From positions 62,001 through 126,000 of the forward strand of contig JAUIJL010000016.1 in NCBI GenBank assembly GCA_030431255.1: a stretch of DNA of 64,000 nt, written 5' to 3'. Source of the stretch: Thermoanaerobaculia bacterium. GTDB taxonomy: Bacteria > Acidobacteriota > Thermoanaerobaculia > Multivoradales > J023. Below are positions 15,153 to 22,965 of this stretch, piece after piece. The notes below the pieces were generated by a model. It had not been told where the DNA came from. It searched no databases and saw only the letters and a list, made by a program, of their open reading frames with translations. Both the position numbers and the translations under genes were made by a program. The stretch's first letter is position 1. The number at the start of each line of letters is the position of its first letter.

Positions 15153-17564
15153 TCAGGGACCTGCCGAGTCGTGATGTTGCTTTTCTGTCGGGACCTTGAG
15201 TTTAGACGAATTGACTCCGTCGCGCGATCCCACTGTGCCATGTGGTTGGGTCGGAGCTCTAGGGGCGATGACCTCCACCGTCAACCTGTGGATCGACCAA
15301 AGGGTCGACAGGGTGTAATCCCCTCGGCGACCCAGCTGGTTCGAGAGGATCAGGCAGGCCAGGGGGTGGTCGTCGTCTCTCGGGGCGCGGACTCCGCCGG
15401 CGTCGAGCACTGACGGGTCCAAAATCGGCTCTTCGGTGGCAAGCAGTATGTAGGTGTCGATACCTGCGGGGAGCTTGATCCTCAGCATGGGTTGCGGACC
15501 GAAAGGGATCCATGCCAGGGATTCCGTCGGAGTCTCTGGTTGTGGGAAAAGGTTCTCGGTCGGCCTCGTGGGATGGGGGAAGATCAGCTTCCGCTCGCCG
15601 GAGGCGGTGATCCCCAGCAGGTAGAGATACCGAGGAAGCACTGAGGTCGAGGGGCTTTGGGCCGAGGCCAAGGCGAAGCCGTATCGCTCACCGGGGCGTA
15701 CGGCGAGAGGTTCCGACGTCGGTAGTCGGGCGGCTCCGTCCGGGTCTTGAGCCAGCGCTAGCTGATAAGGGAAATGGCCGGTTTCCAGGGATTCCACCTT
15801 CAGCCAGAAGCGGATTTGAGCCAGCTTCAAGGCCTGCTCCGTCAGCCGACGACCGGCCCATTCGACATCGCCAAAGGAGATCGGCTGGGTGTGGGTCGGT
15901 AAACCGAGGCTTGATCCGGAATCCGCCGCGGTGGCGGTAGTCAGGACCCAAGAAAAACGAAGAACGTCGCCTTGCACCTTTCCCATCAGCTGGTAGAGGG
16001 CACCCTCGGGGCGTTCTGTGAGGTGGACTCCATCGTGCCGTCGATCCGCGCCCAGGGGCAGCGCGTGGATCGATCCATGGGGAAGAGGTAGCTCGACGGA
16101 AACAGCCGCGTGGGCGGGAAGTCGATTCAAGACCTGGGAGAGCTCATCGTCTTCGGGCCGCGAGGCCAATCGATACCGACTGTCGGCTTGTAGACCCACC
16201 AAGAGCCATCCCTCTCCGGGTTGGTAGTAAACGATATGTGTCGGCTGATCGGCCCAAGGCTCGTCGACGATCCGAATAGACCGCTGAGAGAGATTTTGGG
16301 AAAGGGCGCCAAGAACCCGGCGATGGAAAGCGACCAGCTCTCTGGCGCTGAAAGGGGATTCGGGCATGAATACCCGCAGGTCGGGCTCGTCGAGCTCGCC
16401 GGTCTCGAATCGGGTCAAGACGGTGCCCACCGAGGGCAAGGCGGATCCCAGGAGCCGACCCCGGCTCCTGACCAAGTCGACCTCCTCCAAGCGGGCTCGC
16501 ACGTCGCGGTGGGTCAATAGATCTCCCACTCGAAATCCTCGATCCAAACCGCCTTCCAGATACACGGGGCGCAAAGCCGGCGGCTCGTCATGGCCGATTC
16601 CCAGGACCTCGGCACTCGGGGCCGATCGTCCCCGGGTTTTGGGGGCGCCCGCATCGGAAAAGAGAGGCTCCCGCCATCGCTCCGGGTTCCCGGCCAGCAT
16701 CGGACGTTGGTCTTGGCCATCCGCCACGATCCGCGCTTGGGTCCGTTTCATCAGCTGGGCCGCTGACTCCCAAGGCGGGCTCGTTTGCAAAGCCCGGAGC
16801 AGGGCCGACGTAAAGACCCCGCGGGCCTTTTGCTCGGCATCGTAGATCTCGCGGGCCTGTTGGTGGGCCCGGGCGGCGGCCAAGAAAAGCGCGCCATCGT
16901 GCTCTTGCTCTTTCTCCCAGAACGTCGCCGCAGCCGGCGACGACGAATCTGGCGACGAGCGTTCGACCGGCCCGACATCTCCGTCGGCCCCGCGGACGGC
17001 CCCGGCGCCGAGAAGGCCGGTACGGCTTGCGGCGCCGCTGAAACAGGCATCGAGAATCACGGTCAAGCGGGCACCTTCGGCGGTCGTGTTTTCAATGTGT
17101 CGGTGCAGATCGTCGTCGATCAAATCCGACCCACCCGCCGCCGCGTCGACGGGAACCAGGGTTTCGTCGAGACCGTCGAGCTCCTGAGGATCCGCGCTTC
17201 GGGCTCGGGATCCATGACCAGCGAAGTAGAAGACGAGCTCGTCACCGGGCCGCGCCGGTTTGTGGAGATGAGAGCCCCAGGCGTCGACGATCGCCGCCCG
17301 AGTCGCTTCACCGTTGATCAAGGTGCGGACCTCAAAACCCCGCCCTTCGAGCAGATCCGCGACCGACCGGGCGTCTCGGACCGCCCCGGCGAGATTGCTC
17401 AGCCTTCTCCGTTGCACGATTTCCGGGTCGGCATCCGGACCGCGATACACGTCGATGCCGACCACCAGGGCTCGCTTCGAGCCGGTTGCGGCACCCAAAT
17501 CCGAGCATGCGACCAGCACCAAGAGCCAAGCCGCCATCGAGCAAATCGTAACCATCCGTTTCAT
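15153..17564 (-). CDS. Caspase-like (C14) lipoprotein with DUF4384-like C-terminal region
   Basis: 803 residues. Lipobox LVLVAC (Cys20), so the protein is probably lipid-anchored in the periplasm or outer membrane. Caspase-like domain from about 29 to 300: KRALVVGIDVYRG, catalytic His118 (FYFAGHGS) and Cys174 (VILDACFSG), with an inserted Asp/Ser-rich loop after the Cys. A beta-rich middle domain (around 350-420, GLDRGFRVGDLL) and a DUF4384-like segment at about 650-720 (RYLYLLGITASGERKLIFP) follow; the same order of parts is seen in the caspase-like protein at 2455-4455, so the two are probably paralogues with different locations. ATG 17564 follows GGAGG at good spacing. Divergent from the CHAT/TM/TPR gene with a shared 335-bp regulatory region. 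A periplasmic caspase-like protein is unusual; possible roles are envelope proteolysis or self-activation on envelope damage. Confidence 0.9.
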   Translation of the reverse strand: MKRMVTICSMAAWLLVLVACSDLGAATGSKRALVVGIDVYRGPDADPEIVQRRRLSNLAGAVRDARSVADLLEGRGFEVRTLINGEATRAAIVDAWGSHLHKPARPGDELVFYFAGHGSRARSADPQELDGLDETLVPVDAAAGGSDLIDDDLHRHIENTTAEGARLTVILDACFSGAASRTGLLGAGAVRGADGDVGPVERSSPDSSSPAAATFWEKEQEHDGALFLAAARAHQQAREIYDAEQKARGVFTSALLRALQTSPPWESAAQLMKRTQARIVADGQDQRPMLAGNPERWREPLFSDAGAPKTRGRSAPSAEVLGIGHDEPPALRPVYLEGGLDRGFRVGDLLTHRDVRARLEEVDLVRSRGRLLGSALPSVGTVLTRFETGELDEPDLRVFMPESPFSARELVAFHRRVLGALSQNLSQRSIRIVDEPWADQPTHIVYYQPGEGWLLVGLQADSRYRLASRPEDDELSQVLNRLPAHAAVSVELPLPHGSIHALPLGADRRHDGVHLTERPEGALYQLMGKVQGDVLRFSWVLTTATAADSGSSLGLPTHTQPISFGDVEWAGRRLTEQALKLAQIRFWLKVESLETGHFPYQLALAQDPDGAARLPTSEPLAVRPGERYGFALASAQSPSTSVLPRYLYLLGITASGERKLIFPHPTRPTENLFPQPETPTESLAWIPFGPQPMLRIKLPAGIDTYILLATEEPILDPSVLDAGGVRAPRDDDHPLACLILSNQLGRRGDYTLSTLWSIHRLTVEVIAPRAPTQPHGTVGSRDGVNSSKLKVPTEKQHHDSAGP

Positions 17565-17749
17565 GGCGAAACCTCCGGGGAAATAGGAAAGAGATCGGCC
17601 GAGACGGTCTCTCAGACCCGAAAACCCAGGATTTGGTTGAGGGGATCACCCAAAAATCCGGCAAGCGTGTCGAATAGGGGCAAGCTGGTTAGCCGAGCGG
17701 ATGTCACGTCATCCAGTGATTTTGAGTCTGGGGGCTTGCCCTTGGAATC

Positions 17750-17808
17750 TGGGAGGGATTCTTTTTGAGCTTCGCCGTCCGGGACGGGAGATATGGGAGG
17801 GATTCTTT
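17750..17808. repeat. 15-bp direct repeat pair, 44 bp apart
   Basis: TGGGAGGGATTCTTT occurs at 17750-17764 and again at 17794-17808 without mismatch. The start-to-start distance of 44 bp is close to four helical turns, as expected for a protein that binds the same DNA face twice. An inverted repeat CCGTCC-G-GGACGG lies between the copies. Candidate operator for one of the two divergent genes. Confidence 0.6.
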
Positions 17809-17840
17809 AAAAGGTCTCGACCGTCCCGGGCGGTTCTGTT

Positions 17841-17870
17841 AACGAGTTTTTGTTGAACGAGTTTTTGTTG
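17841..17870. repeat. Tandem 15-bp repeat in the leader of the CHAT/TM/TPR gene
   Basis: AACGAGTTTTTGTTG is present twice back to back, ending 30 bp upstream of the ATG at 17900. It is AT-rich compared with its surroundings. It could be an operator, an mRNA leader element or a simple slippage product; the two copies are identical. Confidence 0.6.
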
Positions 17871-17899
17871 GTGACGATTTTTGGGGAAGGGTTTATCGC

Positions 17900-20689
17900 A
17901 TGTCGGCGCGAGCTCGTTATTTCGAGGTGTCGTTTCAACCAAGAGACGGCGATCAATTCCCCGTTCGGGTAGAGACCGTGGACGGTGGGAGCCTGAGCGA
18001 TCGTTGGACGTGTCCGATTCATTTGGGCCCGATCGCCGATCCACTTGACCTTGATGCCGGGGAATGTGACCCACCGACCCGAGATCTAAGCTCGTCGGCT
18101 TCGTCACTGCCGGATGTATCGTTGTCGGTCCTATCTCAAGAGGACGAGTCCCGAGCGGGTGAGGGTATCGGAGACCTTCTCTTCGAATCGCTGATGACCC
18201 CGGAAATCAGGCAGCTCTACCAGCAAGATATCGGTCGCTATGGTGACGAGCTGGCGCTCCTCCTGACCTTCGACCTAGCCGATCCCGACCATCGGCTGCT
18301 CTACGGCTTGCCTTGGGAAGAGCTGCGAGACCATGGGCAGTCCCTGGAGCTGTGCCATCGGCGTCCCGTGGTGCGGCGGCTGTGGAATCCCCGAGCCCAC
18401 GCGCCCGCGCCTCTAAACATTCGCAGACTACGAATTCTGGCGGTCCCGTTGGACGACGAGCTTTTGGATCTCGGAGCGGAATCGGCGGCGTTGGAGACCC
18501 TCCAGAGAGAAGGCGCGTCCTTCGATTTGGAGATCGTCGAGCCGTCACCGACCGTGGTCCAGCTGCGCCGGCGATTAGAGCTAAAGAAAATCCACGTGCT
18601 GCATCTGATGGGCCACGGCCGTTGGTGCCCGAGCCGAAAAGCTTGGGGTGTGGACCTGGGGGGCGAATTTGTTCCGGCCTCGAAGCTTTCCCGCCAATTG
18701 GCGGGCCATCTCCGTCATCTGCGGCTGATCGTGCTCAACACCTGCCACAGCGGTCGGGCCCAATCACCGGACGGCTCGAGTACGGGCGACTCGGCTGAGC
18801 CGGAGTATTTGGGGTTGGCCCCGAGCCTCCTGGGTGATGGAGCGGTGTCGGTGATCGCCAATCGGGCCGCCATCTCCGACAAGGCCGCCCGCTGCTTGAC
18901 CCGAGGTCTCTACGACCGAATCGGCTTCGGCCGGCACGTAGCCCATGCGTTGACCGCCGCGCGGCTCGATATCGACGGTCAAGAATACGGGATCCTCGAA
19001 AAAGACTGGGCCACGCCGATCCATCTCGTCGCCGCCAAGGTGTCCGAGCCACTCTTCAAGGTGGTCCGTCGCTCGCCCATCGAGATCCGGGCGTGGATCG
19101 TGCTGGTGGTTCTGCTGCTCGGGCTCGCTGGAGTCTTGTTGAATCTCTATCCCTACGTGGCCCATCCTCCGTGGCTGGCTAGGGTCGCCGGCTCGGCAGC
19201 GGCCGGCATGGCAGTGGCCGGGCGGGTCCTGTGGGCCTGGTTGGGCTCACGCTCGGGAGAGCCGTCATTGTCGGCCTGTCTACGGCTCCTGGAGCGATCT
19301 CCCAGATTCACGATACCCCTCGCCTCCGGCGTTGTGGTGGGATCGGTCCTTCTCTGGACCCTATTGGCTCGCCACCGTGCACACGATTTGCCCTGCTTCG
19401 AGATCGTCGATCAGGCACCGAATCGGCTGATCGGTTATTCCTTCGGCTCGAAGCTCATGGAGAAGGACCCCGCCGGGGATTGGAGAAACGGCCTGCTCGG
19501 ACGATGGTTGGAATCTGGCCAAATCCCTGTTTCCGTCGACAGCTCGAAAGGCGGAGCGCTCGCCGACGCCGATTGCCTGGCTTGGCGAGTGGACGTGGAG
19601 GTGATCGAAGAAGCCGGTGGGACGTCGAGCGTGGCCCATCTCCAACCCAGAGGATCCGCGGCCGCCCGCTCCAAGTTACAAATCCCCGGACCGTTCGAAG
19701 CGTCCCGAGAACGGCTTCGCGCCCAGGTGTTGGCACGCCTCGACATGGAAGCAAGCTGGGTGGACACCGGTACCCAGTCGGTCAGCCGCGCTAAACAGAT
19801 GGAGGCGGTGCTGGCCTACAGCGCCGGAGATCTGGGAAAAGCGAGATCGATCCTGGAGCAGGCCTTGGCCCAAGACGCCGACAGCCCGGAGCTCCAACAA
19901 ACCCTGGCGGCGGTTCTTTTCGACTCGGCTCGGGTCGCCATGCTCGAAGTGGAGCGCGCCCCGCTGAAGGAGCCGCCCTCCTCGGAAAAGGTGACCGAGC
20001 TGCTGCTGGCCGCCGAGCAGCGATTAAGAAACGCCCTCGATATAGGTCCCTCGGGCCCTGAAGCGTGCTTCGCCGCTTTTGATTTGAGCCGGGTCTACCG
20101 GCTCCTTGGGGAGTGGCTGGGCGGTCGAAACGGAAGAGGCGACGAAGCGATTTGGATCCGGTACATGGGCCGATCGAAGTCCGCATTGGAGACGGCCCTT
20201 GAGCTTCGTCCGACCTATGCGGAAGCCTTGAACGACCTGGCGGTGCTCGAAATGGACCTGGACGACCGTCGAGCCGAGGAATCCTTGAAGCTGCTGCTGC
20301 GCGCCGCCGACTGGGTCGAGACCTCCGACGACCTGACCCGGGCCACCATCCTCAAAAACCAAGGGCGGGCGCTGACCCGATTGCGGGATTTCTCAGGGGC
20401 CTGGCAAGCCCTGGATCGCGCGGAATGCCTGGCACCGGTCGGCGAGAATGCCTTGCGGGTCGAGATCCTGGGGCTTGCCGCCGAAACGTTGACAGAGCAT
20501 CCGGGGCTGGGTCCGGGGGTCGCCGGCGTCGCGTGGCGTCGCTACGGCGAGCTGCTCATCTACGACGAAGCCGGCGACGATCGAAGACGTCGACAGTTTT
20601 TCGATCATCAATTCCGTTTTCCGACCCGAGGTTGGACGTCGGTCCAATCGAATATTTGGTCGCGACGATGTGATCTGGTTGGCAGATAA
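17900..20689 (+). CDS. CHAT-domain protein with central TM helices and C-terminal TPR region
   Basis: 929 residues. No signal peptide, so the N-terminal CHAT domain is cytosolic: catalytic His239 (VLHLMGHGRW) and Cys282 (LIVLNTCHSG), preceded by a typical CHAT lead-in with LLYGLPWEEL. Three hydrophobic segments follow at about 397-420, 433-450 and 472-491, and the C-terminal ~430 residues contain TPR-like helical pairs (for example AKQMEAVLAYSAGDLGKARS and ATILKNQGRALTRLRD). This order (CHAT first, TPR last, with membrane helices between) is the reverse of the common TPR-CHAT order and would place the TPR part on the other side of the membrane if the helix count is odd. ATG follows GGGGAAGGG at a somewhat long spacing. 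Divergent from the caspase-like lipoprotein. Confidence 0.9.
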   Translation: MSARARYFEVSFQPRDGDQFPVRVETVDGGSLSDRWTCPIHLGPIADPLDLDAGECDPPTRDLSSSASSLPDVSLSVLSQEDESRAGEGIGDLLFESLMTPEIRQLYQQDIGRYGDELALLLTFDLADPDHRLLYGLPWEELRDHGQSLELCHRRPVVRRLWNPRAHAPAPLNIRRLRILAVPLDDELLDLGAESAALETLQREGASFDLEIVEPSPTVVQLRRRLELKKIHVLHLMGHGRWCPSRKAWGVDLGGEFVPASKLSRQLAGHLRHLRLIVLNTCHSGRAQSPDGSSTGDSAEPEYLGLAPSLLGDGAVSVIANRAAISDKAARCLTRGLYDRIGFGRHVAHALTAARLDIDGQEYGILEKDWATPIHLVAAKVSEPLFKVVRRSPIEIRAWIVLVVLLLGLAGVLLNLYPYVAHPPWLARVAGSAAAGMAVAGRVLWAWLGSRSGEPSLSACLRLLERSPRFTIPLASGVVVGSVLLWTLLARHRAHDLPCFEIVDQAPNRLIGYSFGSKLMEKDPAGDWRNGLLGRWLESGQIPVSVDSSKGGALADADCLAWRVDVEVIEEAGGTSSVAHLQPRGSAAARSKLQIPGPFEASRERLRAQVLARLDMEASWVDTGTQSVSRAKQMEAVLAYSAGDLGKARSILEQALAQDADSPELQQTLAAVLFDSARVAMLEVERAPLKEPPSSEKVTELLLAAEQRLRNALDIGPSGPEACFAAFDLSRVYRLLGEWLGGRNGRGDEAIWIRYMGRSKSALETALELRPTYAEALNDLAVLEMDLDDRRAEESLKLLLRAADWVETSDDLTRATILKNQGRALTRLRDFSGAWQALDRAECLAPVGENALRVEILGLAAETLTEHPGLGPGVAGVAWRRYGELLIYDEAGDDRRRRQFFDHQFRFPTRGWTSVQSNIWSRRCDLVGR

Positions 20690-20703
20690 CCTTTTCTGTT
20701 CCG

Positions 20704-21696
20704 TCATCGGCCGATTTTCATGTTCCCCAATGCCGCCGTAAACTCTTCCACCTTCCCGTGCTCGAACCTAAAAAGGCTTGCGCTAAGCGAAAATATGGAC
20801 CCTTCTATATTCGTCCGGGACTCAAAAGTGAGCCCGACGGGGTACGATACCCCGGGCGACAGAACACTGTAATTATCTTGATCGCCAGCTTGGTACGAGG
20901 GTACATATTCAAGGCCTTGGATTGCTCGTATTTTGAGGATATTTCCCTTCTCATCAGCAAGGATGGCGGTGTTTCGCTCAAATGCCACGAACAATGTTCG
21001 GTCAGTTGTGTTTTCGAACGTCAAGGTCAGCTTGATCCTGCGATAGTCTTCTGTGAGCCGGATGGCGGATTCGCTGATTTTGAGGAATGGGCTCTGAAAC
21101 GAAGCGACGGTTTCAGGCACCTTCGAAGCGTTTTTGCCCGTGTGGGCAGACACGGGTTCTGGTTTCTCTCCGACCTGTCCTGCTTGGGTGATCAAATCGG
21201 CAATGGTTTCGTCCTTGGGAGATCTCACAGCAGCGACCGCGAAGACTTTTGTGGACTCGACAGAAATCAGACGGGCGTTGATCTTGATTTCCTTGCCGAG
21301 ATCGGCCACTGATCCGGTCACGATGGCTCCAATGCCCAGAGCTTCACCAATTCTCGCCAGAGAATCCTTAGCGAGTCGGCCGCTGAGCGAGAGACTTTGC
21401 TCGGTGAGCTCCCTTTGCAACTGATGCCGCTCTACGACATCAAATTGTCCAGCACTCGCCATGAAAATCCGAGTCGTCAGCTCTTCCGCGAGAAATTGGC
21501 CTAAGGGGGAGACTTCGCCATCTAAGTCGGTGAAGTCGGCGACTGCTACGCTCGGACGATTTCTACTTTCCAAGCTGTTGAGAATCTGTCGGGAGAGATC
21601 TTCAACGGCCGCTTCGAAGCTTTCTTCGGCGAGTAGCGTGGGAGTTTGAAAAAGAGTGAGGAGGCAACAGAAGGCAAGCTGCATTGCGATTTTCAT
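20704..21696 (-). CDS. FlgO/CsgG-like secreted protein with C-terminal beta-sandwich
   Basis: 330 residues. Signal peptide at 1-23 (LLAEE). Residues about 35-175 match the FlgO/CsgG-like fold pattern: first strand SVAVADFTDLDGEV, the helix FLAEELTTRIF, the FDVVERHQLQREL segment and the strand IGAIVTGSVADLGKEI. Known members of this group sit in the outer-membrane lipoprotein/secretion context and often bind or build envelope assemblies. The C-terminal 130 residues look like a DUF4352-type beta-sandwich (KLTLTFENTTDRTLFVAF). First residues and codon use look less GC-rich than the flanking genes. It ends 14 bp from the convergent CHAT/TM/TPR gene and follows the DUF4878-like lipoprotein by 9 bp, so these three minus-strand genes form one operon. 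Confidence 0.88.
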   Translation of the reverse strand: MKIAMQLAFCCLLTLFQTPTLLAEESFEAAVEDLSRQILNSLESRNRPSVAVADFTDLDGEVSPLGQFLAEELTTRIFMASAGQFDVVERHQLQRELTEQSLSLSGRLAKDSLARIGEALGIGAIVTGSVADLGKEIKINARLISVESTKVFAVAAVRSPKDETIADLITQAGQVGEKPEPVSAHTGKNASKVPETVASFQSPFLKISESAIRLTEDYRRIKLTLTFENTTDRTLFVAFERNTAILADEKGNILKIRAIQGLEYVPSYQAGDQDNYSVLSPGVSYPVGLTFESRTNIEGSIFSLSASLFRFEHGKVEEFTAALGNMKIGR

Positions 21697-21705
21697 GGGA
21701 GCACC

Positions 21706-22092
21706 TTACTTTCCACGGCTCACCGAGATTTGGATACGCCATTTGCCGTCTTCTTGGATCAATGAGATCTGATCCACCTGCTCAGTGTCGTCGGCAAAGA
21801 GAATCTTGACCGCAACGGTGGCTGTTTCGCCGATAACTTTCTCTTCGGTCACGACGATTTTCTCGATGCCGCCCTTTGCGTCGATTTGCCGGGTTCCTTC
21901 TTGCAAGCTCAGCTTCAATTTGTCCGCCGAAAGCTGAGATCGAGTGCTATTCGATAACAGCTCGGTGGCCGATTCGAGCTTCCCAGACTCAACTTCTTTA
22001 TAAAAACTCTTAACCGTTCCAGCAGGCCCGCCTCCGAAGCACGAGGCGATCATTATTGTTGTCAACAGCATCAAATAGAGCCGAATCTTCAT
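21706..22092 (-). CDS. DUF4878-like small lipoprotein
   Basis: 128 residues with lipobox MIASCF (Cys18). The mature part has the DUF4878/SnoaL-like cone pattern: a helix GTVKSFYKEVESGKLESATELL followed in pieces by strands with KIVVTEEKVIGETATV, a final GKWRI strand and a basic tail. (The helix is quoted only as a description of its start GTVKSFYKEV.) Proteins of this type bind small ligands or act as envelope assembly factors; no catalytic residue is obvious. The start overlaps the stop of the YiiX-like gene by 4 bp (22089-22092), so they are translationally coupled. Confidence 0.85.
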   Translation of the reverse strand: MKIRLYLMLLTTIMIASCFGGGPAGTVKSFYKEVESGKLESATELLSNSTRSQLSADKLKLSLQEGTRQIDAKGGIEKIVVTEEKVIGETATVAVKILFADDTEQVDQISLIQEDGKWRIQISVSRGK

Positions 22093-22778
22093 CGGTTTTC
22101 TCCTAGATCCTGTGGATACAGGACCTGATAAAAGTGGTGGCTGTGCTCGAGGCGACTGGGGAGAATCGCTAGGTCTGTGCCCAACATCGGGATTTGGACT
22201 TCATCAAACTTTCCGTCGACGATGTCGATTCCAGCGGCTAGGTAAGCCCGCCAAACCAATTCGGTACAGTAAAGCTCGGTTCCATCCATGAGCTTGAAGT
22301 CCGCATCGAATTTGACGGCCTGCTTAGCGACATTCCTCGCATACTCTGCTGCTTTTTCGCCGTATGAGATGCCGTTCTCCCTGACCAATCTATAGATTCC
22401 CCAGGTGACAGCGTTCTCCTGAGACAGGAATCTCTCAATCGGCTCGGTTCTTACTCCTCCTCGGTTTTCTTGTGCGGCTGGAACGGTATGCACCACCGAG
22501 ATCTCCTGCCCTTTGGTCGCGACCACCATGCCGACATGAGAGAAACGAGCATCTCGGTCGGCGAGCAGGACCGCCCGGCTGTTTAGGCTCCAACCCCTGC
22601 GAAAAATTACGTCTCCCACGTGGACGGGTAGTTTGGATGGGCTGACACCTGTGTCCGCAAAAGCTTGTTGCTTGTTCGAATCCTGAGGGCTCTGACATGA
22701 AGTCAGCAGGATCAGCGCAGTCGTCAAGCTCCAAGGTCGAAGGCGTCTCGACATCGCCCTCGCCATCCTTCTTCTCAT
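22089..22778 (-). CDS. YiiX/YebB-like permuted NlpC/P60 lipoprotein
   Basis: About 229 residues from ATG 22778; in-frame alternatives at 22841 (GTG, no ribosome site), 22766 and 22754 exist. Basic start plus hydrophobic stretch ending in ILLTSC (Cys28) marks a lipoprotein. The catalytic layout is the permuted papain-like one: GDVIFRRG, then His81 in FSHVGMVV, then Cys171 in ELYCTELVWRAY, the reverse of classical NlpC/P60 order. Members of this YiiX-like group are thought to hydrolyse peptide, amide or lipid-linked bonds in the envelope. Operon partner of the DUF4878-like and FlgO-like proteins. Divergent from the permease gene with about 187 bp between starts. Confidence 0.85.
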   Translation of the reverse strand: MRRRMARAMSRRLRPWSLTTALILLTSCQSPQDSNKQQAFADTGVSPSKLPVHVGDVIFRRGWSLNSRAVLLADRDARFSHVGMVVATKGQEISVVHTVPAAQENRGGVRTEPIERFLSQENAVTWGIYRLVRENGISYGEKAAEYARNVAKQAVKFDADFKLMDGTELYCTELVWRAYLAAGIDIVDGKFDEVQIPMLGTDLAILPSRLEHSHHFYQVLYPQDLGENR

Positions 22779-22965
22779 CCACGACCTGGTGGATATCTGA
22801 AGTCGGCTTGACACCTCTGGAATCATGGGATCCACAGACACCAGTCACCGAGAATTGTTTAGCCGCAATCTGGGATCCATAGCGCTGCGGCTCGGCTCGG
22901 TCGATCACTGAACATTTTGCCGACAGCCGTTTCTGATGGGTGCACATGTCCTTGGAGGAGGAGTT

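Larger units (their letters stand above)
17565..17899. other. Divergent intergenic region (335 bp)
   Basis: No open reading frame of note. It separates the minus-strand caspase-like lipoprotein gene from the plus-strand CHAT/TM/TPR gene and must hold both promoters. It contains two separate pairs of 15-bp direct repeats (given as their own entries) and a small inverted repeat CCGTCC-G-GGACGG at 17775-17787. No confident sigma-70 -35/-10 pair was found on either strand. Confidence 0.6.

Noticed and set aside
22936-22965. ATG 22936 as start of the permease
   Set aside because: A near-perfect GGAGGAGGAG lies between it and GTG 22966, which fits the GTG start far better.
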